Positions 34,563 to 42,556 of a DNA stretch of 64,000 nucleotides are shown piece after piece. This stretch comes from Halapricum hydrolyticum. GTDB taxonomy: Archaea > Halobacteriota > Halobacteria > Halobacteriales > Haloarculaceae. Made by a program: the position numbers and the translations under genes. Positions within the stretch are counted from its first letter, which is position 1, and each line of letters begins with the position of its first letter. The notes under the pieces were generated by a model, which saw only the letters and a list, made by a program, of their open reading frames with translations, was not told the DNA's origin and searched no databases. Where the stretch lies: contig JAOPKD010000003.1 in assembly GCA_025517565.1 (NCBI GenBank), positions 177,274-241,273 of the forward strand, in the 5' to 3' direction.

Positions 34563-37233
34563 GATACCGGCCAAGTCCGCTGTTCCGGACTGGATGAAAG
34601 GACGGAACCAGTGGCGGTTGTGGTCCTATGACAAGGACAAAATGCCGCTTGACGAAAACAAAACAGGGAAAGAGTGGAATGATCCCGGTTGCTGGCTGTC
34701 CTTTGAAGGGGCATACGAACTAGCGAAAACAGACAGCCGGTTTGACGGAATCGGCTTTGTCGTGAGTAAGGCCGATCCGTATTTCGGGATCGACGTAGAT
34801 AGTGCCTTGCGGGAACCCAACACTGAGAAACCGAAAGATTGGGTTCCGAGTCCAGAGTTGTTTGTTGACACGGCCTATGCTCAGTTTTCGACCTCTGGAA
34901 CTGGTTTCCACTTGTTCGGTAAGGGCAATCTCCCCGAATGGTGGTCAAATGAGCATTTTGACGACCGCGAACACGAAGGCGTAGAAGCTTATGAAGAAAA
35001 GTTCTTCATTGTCACCGGGAATGAACTGTCTATCTCTGCCGGTGAACCACAAGAGGTTGATCCGACGCCGTGGCTGTTGAAGGCGTATCAAGAGTTGTAT
35101 GGTCGTCTTCCCCGCGAATTGTCGTCTTCCGATAGTGACAGGGGAGATTACGACGGGGACAGTGACCTCTCGAAGGAATCGGTTGAGGACGCGCTAAGCA
35201 AACTTGACCCGAGTATGGTCCATGATGAATGGGTCCGTGTTGGGTTCGCTGTCCATGCGTGGGACAGTGGCTCAACAGGAAAGTCTGTCTTCGAGAGTTG
35301 GTCACGAGGCAGTTCCAAGTACGACAACGCTGCACAGAACACGATTGACTGGATCTGGTCGAATGCCGACGATAATGGGGATGTGAGTGTTGGCACGTTA
35401 GTCCACAAAGCGAAGAAAGAAGGGTGGTCCTATCCCAAGAAAACCACAGACGGTGGGGCAACGACCACAACAGGCGGGGGTACATCGGACACGTCGATTA
35501 GTGACACTTCCGATATCCATGAGACGTTTCGAAACGCCTGTGCTTACTACCAGATAGAAGCAGGCAAGATTGCTACCCGGACCTTTGACGGTGAAAAGCA
35601 GTATGTCGGTGTCGGTGATATCCTGCCGACGACTGGAATAGACGACGCTGTAATGCTGTTCAACAGGGAAGCCGACAATCTTGACGGCACGGACAAGCAA
35701 GCCGTGATTGGTCGAGTTGTCTTCACCGATCTCCAAGATTCGGGCGAGTTCTTCAAAACCGACGACGGACGCCTGTACTACTTCTTTGACGATGAAACCG
35801 AAGTGTATCGGGTTGACCCACAATTGAAGAACCGAACCCTAAGCGAAGAGTTTCAGGGTATGGTGTGGGAACGGTACAATCTCTTCTCGGGGAGTTTCAG
35901 CCGGAACTTGGGTAAGGACTTGAAGAGTCAAGCACGGCGAGCGGCCCCCAAGAAAGACGTGTACCAGTTTGCTCACTACAACGACTCAGAGGGTGAGCTG
36001 TATCTGACTGATTGGGGGAACGGGTACTATGCGGTGTCTCCCACTGCAATCGAATGGCGACCGAACGGTACCGATGTGTACTTTCTCCCTGACGATAGAG
36101 CGGAACCTTTCGAGTACCTGCCGCCAGAAGAACGTGAATCACTCCCCCAGCAAATCCCAGGGGAACGCCCGATGTGGGGCGGTTCCGGTGATCCGATTAT
36201 GCGACTGTTCGGAAACCGGATTAACTACGATGAAAACGCGACTCTCGGGCCGACAGAACAGCGAAAGCAGTTGTATCTACACCTACATACGCTACCCTTC
36301 ATTGATGTGTTGAACGCTCGTCCGATCATGGCGTGGGTCGGAAAGAAGGGAAGTGGGAAATCTATGATACAGCGGTCGATTGGCCGCTTTCTGTATGGCG
36401 ACGGCTATAAGGAGAGCGTTATGCCTGATAGCAAAGACGACTTTCTGGCGAAAGTCACGAATCAGGCACTCGCCTTTGTCGATAACTACGACGACGGGGT
36501 TGATTGGGCCAATGACCTCTTGGCTGCTATCGCTACAGGTGCCGGGATCGACAAACGGGAACTGTATACCACGAACACGCTACGCCGTGAGACACCACGC
36601 TGCTGGCTATCGTTGACGAGTCGAGATCCACCGTTCCGACGTGACGACGTAGCCGATAGACTGCTAGTCTTCCGTGTGCAACGCTTCTCTGATAACGAAT
36701 TCATCGGAGAAGGCGTGTTTCAGCGACAAGTCACACAGTACCGGGACACACTGTGGTCTACCTATCTCGACAACATTCAGCAGGTGCTTGCTGAATACGA
36801 ACGTCGAGATATGGGTACGATGTCGTCAAGTCACCGTATGGCAGATTGGGCAATCTTTGCTCAGGCGACGGCTGACGCCCTTGATGTGTCCGGGGTTGAC
36901 AACCTTCTCGAAACGATGGAAACGGAACGCGCGAGCTTTGCCCTTGAAAACGAACCCTGGGCGGCTACTATTGACGAATGGATAGACGACGATCCCAACG
37001 ACGCCAGTACATGGCGTTCGGCTAGTTCGCTTGTGGATCGACTGAATGAGGTTGCTGATAGTCACAATCTATCTTTCACATACAGTCGGCCCCAGGGCCT
37101 TGGCGGCAAACTCAGCCAGTATGAGAGCGAACTAAGCGAACTGTATAACCTCGAAATTCACGAAGGTCACACGAACGAATATCGGTTCAATGTGACCGAT
37201 GAAACGACCGCAACCGGACTAGGCCGGTATTAA
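34555..37233 (+). CDS. Primase-polymerase/helicase fusion replication protein
   Basis: 892 residues. The N-terminal third looks like an archaeo-eukaryotic-type PrimPol: YFGIDVDSAL near residue 79 supplies the catalytic Asp pair and FSTSGTGFHLFG near 112 the following Ser/His motif. Residues 205-290 resemble a PriCT-like helical domain. From about residue 560 a P-loop helicase domain follows with Walker A VGKKGSGKS near 597, Walker B-like ALAFVDNYDD and SLTSRDPPFRRDDVADRLL (sensor and Arg residues). It would prime and unwind DNA for the element's own replication. Last gene of the coupled operon from 33953. Confidence 0.82.
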   Translation: MGEIPAKSAVPDWMKGRNQWRLWSYDKDKMPLDENKTGKEWNDPGCWLSFEGAYELAKTDSRFDGIGFVVSKADPYFGIDVDSALREPNTEKPKDWVPSPELFVDTAYAQFSTSGTGFHLFGKGNLPEWWSNEHFDDREHEGVEAYEEKFFIVTGNELSISAGEPQEVDPTPWLLKAYQELYGRLPRELSSSDSDRGDYDGDSDLSKESVEDALSKLDPSMVHDEWVRVGFAVHAWDSGSTGKSVFESWSRGSSKYDNAAQNTIDWIWSNADDNGDVSVGTLVHKAKKEGWSYPKKTTDGGATTTTGGGTSDTSISDTSDIHETFRNACAYYQIEAGKIATRTFDGEKQYVGVGDILPTTGIDDAVMLFNREADNLDGTDKQAVIGRVVFTDLQDSGEFFKTDDGRLYYFFDDETEVYRVDPQLKNRTLSEEFQGMVWERYNLFSGSFSRNLGKDLKSQARRAAPKKDVYQFAHYNDSEGELYLTDWGNGYYAVSPTAIEWRPNGTDVYFLPDDRAEPFEYLPPEERESLPQQIPGERPMWGGSGDPIMRLFGNRINYDENATLGPTEQRKQLYLHLHTLPFIDVLNARPIMAWVGKKGSGKSMIQRSIGRFLYGDGYKESVMPDSKDDFLAKVTNQALAFVDNYDDGVDWANDLLAAIATGAGIDKRELYTTNTLRRETPRCWLSLTSRDPPFRRDDVADRLLVFRVQRFSDNEFIGEGVFQRQVTQYRDTLWSTYLDNIQQVLAEYERRDMGTMSSSHRMADWAIFAQATADALDVSGVDNLLETMETERASFALENEPWAATIDEWIDDDPNDASTWRSASSLVDRLNEVADSHNLSFTYSRPQGLGGKLSQYESELSELYNLEIHEGHTNEYRFNVTDETTATGLGRY

Positions 37234-37471
37234 CGATTGGCGCTTTTTCGTCGGTGGAAAGTTGGTTCACTTGTTCCAACTTGGCTCTTCCCGAACGCAG
37301 TGAAACCGATGTGTCATGAAGTTAGGGAAACACCCAGTGCAAGATATAGAGAGTGTATACAGCAGAAGCCAAATAGGCTCAGCGAGATTGGAACGACTCC
37401 TGTAAATAATCAGGATGAGATTAATTCGGGGAGGATGCTGACGCTGATTGCTCGGGCTGAGATGGTCTCAG
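37234..37471. other. Spacer after the primase gene
   Basis: No gene supported in this stretch. A plus-strand frame through it overlaps the next minus-strand gene and has no family resemblance. Confidence 0.4.
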
Positions 37472-37651
37472 TTATCGATGATCTGCCAGCGAAGTGAGAT
37501 CACTCTGTATTGCTCGAATCCACATTGTTCTGAGTTCCTCGTCGGTCGCGTCTGCCGGATAGCACACGTAGATGTTGGCTCTGGTTTTCCGTTTGATCAG
37601 CGTGCCTTCCAACCCACACCGTTCGGCCATGTCTTTGAAGGTGATTGACAT
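37472..37651 (-). CDS. Small hypothetical protein downstream of UPF0058
   Basis: 59 residues, MSITFKDMAERCGLEGTLIK, then RKTRANIYVCYPADATDEEL and a helical end. Alpha/beta pattern. It begins two bases after the stop of the UPF0058 gene, so the two form an operon. Not recognised. Confidence 0.5.
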   Translation of the reverse strand: MSITFKDMAERCGLEGTLIKRKTRANIYVCYPADATDEELRTMWIRAIQSDLTSLADHR

Positions 37652-37653
37652 TA

Positions 37654-37905
37654 CTATGAGGGCGTCGTTCCGGGACTGGCAGTCTGTGTGTGCTGGTGGA
37701 ATGCGCGAATGGCTCGGGAGCATCCACACAGTAGATGAGTGATTGCAGTTCTATGGGCGTCTTTGCCTCGATGGACGTGGTGCGGTCGCGTTGGCTGGGA
37801 CTCATACCGGGCAAAAATATCAGCGTGACTCGTGTCTTCGCGCTTGATATACGCACTCACTTTGAATAGCAACGCGTGAATATGGAGAAGCTCCTGGTGT
37901 TTCAT
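37654..37905 (-). CDS. UPF0058 family protein
   Basis: 83 residues from MKHQELLHIHALLFKVSAYI. The start and a later RPHHVHRGKDAHRTAITHLL match UPF0058, a haloarchaeal family of helical proteins usually found on chromosomes, often as multiple paralogues. The tail is longer than usual and Ser/Thr/Pro-rich. Here it is cargo of the element. Function unknown, a regulator or metal-binding role can be imagined from its many histidines. Confidence 0.68.
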   Translation of the reverse strand: MKHQELLHIHALLFKVSAYIKREDTSHADIFARYESQPTRPHHVHRGKDAHRTAITHLLCGCSRAIRAFHQHTQTASPGTTPS

Positions 37906-38501
37906 GCGTCTCACTGTCTCTCTGTAGGGAAAGTAATTTTCTGCCATATCGGAATAATCCGAAATTACGGTTTTGTAAGTGTCTCGTACACAGCTGATGC
38001 TCCGAAACCATCGTGCGGTATCTCTCCCCAAAAAGGGATGCTTACAGGGCTGTGTTTGGGATACTCCGTAACACAGGATCTTCGTTATCTTATTCCCTGT
38101 ACTGATCGATTCGACCAGGGACGATCTGCAAAGTACGTGGTGCCGTATATGCGCTTTCCATCTTGCACGTTACTCTGTGATAATCTCACTATTTTGATAT
38201 CTGTTTCACTCAGATAGATAAGATCCTCCAACTAACTATATTCTGTCGCTTCTATAACAACAGTATGTAAGGGTATAGCGATATAGCCCGACTTTCCCGC
38301 GCGCTCGCGCGACCCCTCGAACCACAAGAGAGCAGTTTATTCTTCATGGTTTTAATCGAGGGTCCCCAGGGGACGCTGCTTATCCCGCGCGGGCGTACAC
38401 GCGGGCGGGATAAAGCCAAAATCGGGGGGACCCTTGAACCCTTGTGCTGTCTTGCGGTTATGTGTATACTCCTAATTAGCAGCTTGCTATGTGGCGGAAT
38501 G
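37906..38501. other. Gene-poor region with palindromes, candidate origin
   Basis: About 600 bases without a supported gene. The right half contains a self-complementary run near 38299-38311 and nested inverted repeats at 38359-38434 described separately. It lies downstream of the replication operon. Confidence 0.45.
38359..38434. repeat. Nested inverted repeats
   Basis: Outer perfect 9-base arms AGGGTCCCC (38359-38367) and GGGGACCCT (38426-38434). Inner perfect 9-base arms TTATCCCGC (38380-38388) and GCGGGATAA (38405-38413). The left outer arm is also part of a 13-base palindrome GTCCCCAGGGGAC (38362-38374). The region could form a cruciform or bind a replication initiator. Confidence 0.75.
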
Positions 38502-39551
38502 CTAGCAGAAATTCTGTGTGGCATAGACTTTCGTCTTCCCGTTGTCATCCGCGATGTAGACACCGATTCCCTCTGCTTGCCAGTATGGCCGTAAGATATT
38601 CTCTCGGTGGCCAGGGGAGTTCATCCACTGGCTGACTAGTCCCTCAGCAATTTGTGTTTCGTCATAATCGTGATCGACAACTGAACCGTCTTCTCGCTCA
38701 ACATCGGACCCGGCAAAGGTATACGCGATATTTTCACCTCCACTTGTGATTATCCCGTCCGCTGTCTCAATACGGCAGTTATAGTTGAACCTCTGATAGC
38801 GGTCTTCGAGAGTTTCTCCATCGGGTGCTTCATGGGCAAAATACCCGTTCTGAGCCATATCTTCGCTATGGTAGCGGGCAATATCTCGTAATTCAGTGTC
38901 CCATTCTAAAGGGCGCAATCCATGTTCTCCCCGTCGTTCATTGATTTCGCGGTGGATTTCACGTTCTACTTCCGTCCGGTTCACGCTTGTATCGGCAAAA
39001 TCAGAGATACCAGAGGCAAGGTCTTGGGACGGCCCGTCGATTATAGGAATTCCAGTGCCTACAGTCGCACCAACAAGGAGCAGCAAGCCGGCGACGATTA
39101 GGCCGACAAGAATTAGGCGAAAGCCGATCGAAATACCCTTTCGGGTATAGATTTTCGTGTCAATCCACAGTTTTCGCCAGTCAATCACACCGCTTTCATC
39201 TGACTGGGGGTTTGACACCCTTCCCGATGTTGGTCCCTTGATTGATCCATCACTAGCAACATCGGGACTTGATTCTCCGAAATCCTGCCTCGAAGAACTA
39301 CCTACCCGACCAGGATTATCCACAGTACGTCGCTCTGTAGTCTCGTTACTATCTTGTGCAGACGTGTCTGTATCGCTTGTTTCCTGAATCCAGCCCGATC
39401 CTGGCCCATTCCCGCCAAAAGAGAGTTCTGAAATGAGTTCCGGACAGTTGTGGTTTTCTGGTAAGCGGTGCTCACTACAGTGAGTCTCGCCACAGTAGTT
39501 ACACGTATAGGAGTGGGCTACAGACTCACCACAGACGGAACATTCTTTCAT
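38502..39551 (-). CDS. AN1-type zinc finger, membrane-anchored CAP-domain protein
   Basis: 349 residues. Residues 1-40 are an AN1-like finger ([25 protein letters not shown]). A disordered linker follows, then one transmembrane helix (about 148-170, [20 protein letters not shown]) and a CAP/SCP-PR1 domain (about 195-349) with [31 protein letters not shown] and [13 protein letters not shown] carrying the family's conserved His and Glu residues. The finger is cytoplasmic and the CAP domain extracellular. Located at the right end of the integrated element. Confidence 0.85.
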   Translation of the reverse strand: MKECSVCGESVAHSYTCNYCGETHCSEHRLPENHNCPELISELSFGGNGPGSGWIQETSDTDTSAQDSNETTERRTVDNPGRVGSSSRQDFGESSPDVASDGSIKGPTSGRVSNPQSDESGVIDWRKLWIDTKIYTRKGISIGFRLILVGLIVAGLLLLVGATVGTGIPIIDGPSQDLASGISDFADTSVNRTEVEREIHREINERRGEHGLRPLEWDTELRDIARYHSEDMAQNGYFAHEAPDGETLEDRYQRFNYNCRIETADGIITSGGENIAYTFAGSDVEREDGSVVDHDYDETQIAEGLVSQWMNSPGHRENILRPYWQAEGIGVYIADDNGKTKVYATQNFC

Positions 39552-39717
39552 TACCTGTTCTTGTCACGCACTCACAATAAAAATCGGTCCTTATTCTGGC
39601 GCAATTGCGAAGGAATTATACCCCCCGACAGTGCATTTGCCGGTGCCACCCTCAAGTGGCTATCCCCCAAACGGATCGATCCTTTCCCCACGCTTTTCTA
39701 ACGTACTACCAACCACT

Positions 39718-39822
39718 TCAAAACGGACCGACGCCTGCGGCTATCATCGCAACAGCCCACACTATGATCACAAATAACGCTATTCCTGTGCGATAGAGGA
39801 ATTTTCTGAATTGCTTGCTCAT
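39718..39822 (-). CDS. 34-residue single-span membrane peptide
   Basis: MSKQFRKFLYRTGIALFVII then a short hydrophobic end: a basic start followed by one membrane helix. TTTATTTTA lies about 30-38 bases upstream as a possible TATA box, which favours a real gene. Function unknown. Confidence 0.45.
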   Translation of the reverse strand: MSKQFRKFLYRTGIALFVIIVWAVAMIAAGVGPF

Positions 39823-40071
39823 GGCTACACATTTGTCTGTTCAAAAATAAAATAAAGGGGTAGACCCATTTTGCCGCACACAGTAGGACAGAATACCAAT
39901 CCAAAATACCACTGATGGCAATTTGCGCGCCGAACCTATCATTTGATAGAGAGGTGGGGGGTGTCTCAAGACCTATCAGGTTTCAGATAGTGATATAGCA
40001 ATCCCTACGCCATGTTGCGATTCGGGAGAATAGCCGTTTCCCGGTGTTCAACCGGATTTTCTACTTACCGC

Positions 40072-40206
40072 TTAGTCCCATCTTGTGTAGCCGCACTTGC
40101 CGCAGTGGAGCCGGTCGCCGTGATCAGCCAGGAACGCGTCGCCACACCGAGGGCACTGTTCGTGGTCGGTCGTCCCGTCCTCGTCGTAGAGTTCGTAGCG
40201 CGCCAT
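40072..40206 (-). CDS. rps27ae: 30S ribosomal protein S27ae
   Basis: 44 residues, [18 protein letters not shown] and a four-Cys zinc ribbon (CPRCG, CGKCG) ending YTRWD. It is a small-subunit protein of archaea and eukaryotes. Its last codons come from the attachment site of the integrated element, so the terminal residues (RWD) differ from those of the displaced original end (EWN at 23670-23681). It follows rps24e with no gap, the usual archaeal order. Confidence 0.93.
   Translation of the reverse strand: MARYELYDEDGTTDHEQCPRCGDAFLADHGDRLHCGKCGYTRWD
40084..40098. other. Attachment site core, right (attR)
   Basis: TGTGTAGCCGCACTT, identical to 23682-23696, inside codons for CGYT near the end of rps27ae. 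Confidence 0.8.
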
Positions 40207-40518
40207 CTATGCCTCCTCCGCGGTGGCTTCCTCGCCGTCGACGGCGATCTTGTTCCGTTCGAGCATGTGCTTCTGTTCGACCTCCAGGGCGGCCTCGGGC
40301 TCGTCGTAGACCTTGGCGTAGCCGATGGTCTTTCGCATGCCGAATTTCGTGTCGAGCTTGTGGACGACGACCTCCTCGGCGTCCTTGTTCAGCTTGGCCG
40401 CGAGCGAATCACGGACCGACAGCCGCGACGGCGTCGCTTCCTCGTGAGTGATCTCGAACCGGATGTCCGTCCTGTGCAGCATGGGGTTCTCTTCTTCCTC
40501 GATAATGTCGACGTCCAT
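40207..40518 (-). CDS. rps24e: 30S ribosomal protein S24e
   Basis: 103 residues from MDVDIIEEEENPMLHRTD. The S24e signature KLDTKFGMRKTIGYAKVYD is complete and the C-terminal tail is acidic as in other haloarchaea. The stop TAG directly abuts the ATG of rps27ae, so both are on one transcript. Confidence 0.95.
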   Translation of the reverse strand: MDVDIIEEEENPMLHRTDIRFEITHEEATPSRLSVRDSLAAKLNKDAEEVVVHKLDTKFGMRKTIGYAKVYDEPEAALEVEQKHMLERNKIAVDGEEATAEEA

Positions 40519-40625
40519 AGTTCGTTGCTCATATCTTCCCTCCGAAATACCTAAAAGGATTTCGAACCGGCAGACGTTCCGTGTCCGCCCAAACACCCAA
40601 GTGTCGTGGCAACAAATATCAATGT

Positions 40626-40898
40626 ATGCCGGGAGCCTGGATCTGGATCCTGGTGTACGTGCTGGCGTTTGCCCTGTTTCAGCTGTTGCTCTATCGCTAT
40701 CTCCAGGGCGAAGAGCAGCCTCCGCTCGAACAGGCGACGCCGGATTACGGTGACACCGAACTCGCCCGCCCCCGGGCCGCCGCCACGAGCATCGAGGCCG
40801 AAGACGGAGAGCTGGTCCGCTGTCCGCGCTGTGGCGCCTACAACGAGCGCGACCCAGCCTACACCTATTGCCAGGAGTGTGTCCAGCGACTGCAGTAG
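40626..40898 (+). CDS. Single-span membrane protein with C-terminal zinc ribbon
   Basis: 90 residues. MPGAWIWILVYVLAFALFQL forms a membrane helix, an acidic Pro-containing linker follows, and CPRCGAYNE with CQECVQ closes the protein as a zinc ribbon. A haloarchaeal family without known role. It is divergent from rps24e. Confidence 0.65.
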   Translation: MPGAWIWILVYVLAFALFQLLLYRYLQGEEQPPLEQATPDYGDTELARPRAAATSIEAEDGELVRCPRCGAYNERDPAYTYCQECVQRLQ

Positions 40899-41125
40899 CT
40901 GGAGAGACGCTCGCGCGCAGTCTACCAGTCGACAGCGAGAGTACCCCTTCGTTTCGCGACCCCCTCGCTCGGTGGTGATTTAACTTGTGCAGGCTAAGTC
41001 CCCGTCCTCAAGGAGCAACGCAACGAACGGAGCGAGTGAGTAGCGCAGTAGGGCGGGGATACAGCCGTAAGCCATTGTCACTCTCCACCGAAACGCATAA
41101 ATATATACTCAATATATACTCGTAT

Positions 41126-41281
41126 ATGGACACGTTCGAACTGGAAGGCCAAGAAATCATCGACCGGGAAGCGAAGGAGTTCGGTGGGAGTGCCCACGTT
41201 ACCGTCCCCAAAGACTGGCGTGGCGCAGACGTGAAAGTCATCCGCGTCACCGACCCCGACGAAACCGACGACGAAGAGTAA
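41126..41281 (+). CDS. DUF2080-type transposon-associated protein
   Basis: 51 residues, MDTFELEGQEIIDREAKEFG, then SAHVTVPKDWRGADVKVIRV and an acidic end. An AbrB/SpoVT-like swapped-hairpin pattern. This family is regularly found just before IS1341-type tnpB in haloarchaea. It ends 4 bases before the tnpB start. TATA-like ATATATACTC lies directly upstream. Confidence 0.75.
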   Translation: MDTFELEGQEIIDREAKEFGGSAHVTVPKDWRGADVKVIRVTDPDETDDEE

Positions 41282-41285
41282 CACG

Positions 41286-42545
41286 ATGAACTACAACTAC
41301 AGGTATCGCATCGAGCCTGACGAAGCCGTCGAAGTCGAGTTAGAACGGCACATAGATACCTGTAGGCAACTCTACAACCACTACCTGTACGAACTTCGCA
41401 ACACCGACGAGTACCTGTCGTACACCGCGATGCAGAATATGCTCCCCGACCTGAAAGACTGGTGGGGCGACCTCAACGACGTGTACTCGAAAGTGTTGCA
41501 GATGGTCGCCCGTCGCGTCAGCGACAATCTCGACCGCCTCAAAGTCCAGAAAGACAACGGGCGAAAGGTCGGGATGCTCACGTGGAAGTCGCCGCAGGAG
41601 TATCAGAGTCTTACCTACAACCAGTCTGGTTTCGAACTCAAGAACACGAGTGACCAGACACTCCTTTCTCTTTCCAAGATTGGTGAGATTCCGATACACC
41701 TCCACCGCGACATCCCCGACGACGCCCGCGTGAAACAAGTCACGGTCAAGCAAGAGAAAACGGGTGATTGGTACGCCATCTTCGGCATCGAAACCGAAGA
41801 CGATGCGCCCGAAAAAGCCGCGTTAGACAAGGTTGACCGTGAGGATATGGTTGGCATCGACGTGGGCATCATCAAATACGCTCACGACACCGACAGCACG
41901 ATGGTCGGCAGTCTCGACCTCGACGCCGAGTACGAGCGGCTCGAACGCGAGCAACGAGCGTTGAGTCGCAAGGAGAAGGGGTCGCAAAACTGGCACGAGC
42001 AACGCCGCCGCGTGGCCCGTATCCACACTCGTATTGTGCGGAAGCGCCGCGACTTCCTGCACAAGCTCTCGAACTACTACGTTCGAGAGTATGACCTTGT
42101 GGCCGTCGAAGACCTCGACGTTCACGGGATGATGCAACTGCCGTCGAACAGTCGGAACCGAGCGTCGGCGTCGTGGCGGACGTTCATCGACTTCCTCGAA
42201 TACAAGTGCGACCGCGAGGGCAGGCACTTCGTCAAAGTCGAACCAGAGGGCACGACGCAAGAGTGTGCCGAGTGCGGGGTTGAGGTTGAGAAAGAACTGT
42301 GGGTACGCGAACATTCCTGCCCGACGTGTGGGTTCGAGACTGACCGTGACGAGAACGCCGCGTACAACGTGCTACAACGCGGTCTTCAGGAGTTAGGCGT
42401 GGGACACGCCGAAGTGACGCCTGCGGAGACTGCACTCCCTACGTCCGCGACTGATGGTTCGTCCACCGTTGTGGATGCAAAGTGCGTCGTTGAAACAGGA
42501 AGCCCCACCCTCAAGGAGCGAGCCGCGACAGCGGTGAGCGAGTAG
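41286..42545 (+). CDS. tnpB: TnpB RNA-guided endonuclease, IS1341 type
   Basis: 419 residues. N-terminal helix-turn-helix/OrfB domain (TCRQLYNHYLYELRN-like start), RuvC-like core with D191 in GIDVGI, E275 in VAVEDLD, zinc finger CAECGVE and CPTCG near 320-345, and D355 in DRDENAAYNV. All three catalytic acidic residues are present, so the protein looks active. TnpB proteins use an RNA from their own right end to cut DNA matching the flanking sequence. Length is normal for haloarchaea. Confidence 0.9.
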   Translation: MNYNYRYRIEPDEAVEVELERHIDTCRQLYNHYLYELRNTDEYLSYTAMQNMLPDLKDWWGDLNDVYSKVLQMVARRVSDNLDRLKVQKDNGRKVGMLTWKSPQEYQSLTYNQSGFELKNTSDQTLLSLSKIGEIPIHLHRDIPDDARVKQVTVKQEKTGDWYAIFGIETEDDAPEKAALDKVDREDMVGIDVGIIKYAHDTDSTMVGSLDLDAEYERLEREQRALSRKEKGSQNWHEQRRRVARIHTRIVRKRRDFLHKLSNYYVREYDLVAVEDLDVHGMMQLPSNSRNRASASWRTFIDFLEYKCDREGRHFVKVEPEGTTQECAECGVEVEKELWVREHSCPTCGFETDRDENAAYNVLQRGLQELGVGHAEVTPAETALPTSATDGSSTVVDAKCVVETGSPTLKERAATAVSE

Positions 42546-42556
42546 GGTGGGGTAGT
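42440..42556 (+). ncRNA. Putative omegaRNA at the TnpB right end
   Basis: TnpB guide RNAs overlap the 3' end of tnpB and run to the element's right end; sense-overlapping transcripts of IS1341 tnpB genes are known in haloarchaea. A perfect 9-base stem CCCCACCCT/AGGGTGGGG (42503-42511 and 42544-42552) closes a hairpin containing smaller GC-rich repeats. The 5' boundary is a guess. The guide would be the flank after about 42556, which is the 3' end of the thrC-like gene. Confidence 0.5.

Larger units (their letters stand above)
23682..40098. mobile_element. Integrated element of about 16.4 kb in the 3' end of rps27ae
   Basis: Bounded by 15-base identical att cores, with a tyrosine integrase next to the left end and a replication protein (34555-37233). 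Inside, codon use is less GC-biased than outside and gene density is dominated by tiny hypothetical genes in overlapping operons. It has no recognisable capsid, spike, terminase or conjugation ATPase gene. The intact rps27ae on the right is presumably completed by the element's own att sequence. The best description is an integrative plasmid or a defective provirus. Confidence 0.8.
41000..42556 (+). mobile_element. IS1341-type (IS200/IS605 family) TnpB element
   Basis: Contains a small DUF2080-type gene and tnpB, with no tnpA transposase. Both ends carry a related hairpin: CCCCGTCCT/AGGGCGGGG at 41000-41058 and CCCCACCCT/AGGGTGGGG at 42503-42552, each followed after the first arm by CAAGGAGC. 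The right end finishes at about GTAGTTCAC, directly at the stop codon of the thrC-like gene. Without TnpA it would need help in trans to move. Confidence 0.78.

Noticed and set aside
37237..37497. 86-codon plus-strand frame after the primase gene
   Set aside because: Overlaps the minus-strand gene coupled to UPF0058, which has better support; the translation has no motif.
23682..40098. Pleolipovirus-like provirus
   Set aside because: Integrase and small genes fit, but I find no spike, small membrane-protein pair or NTPase of that group, and the replication protein is a PrimPol-helicase. Kept as integrative element of unknown type.
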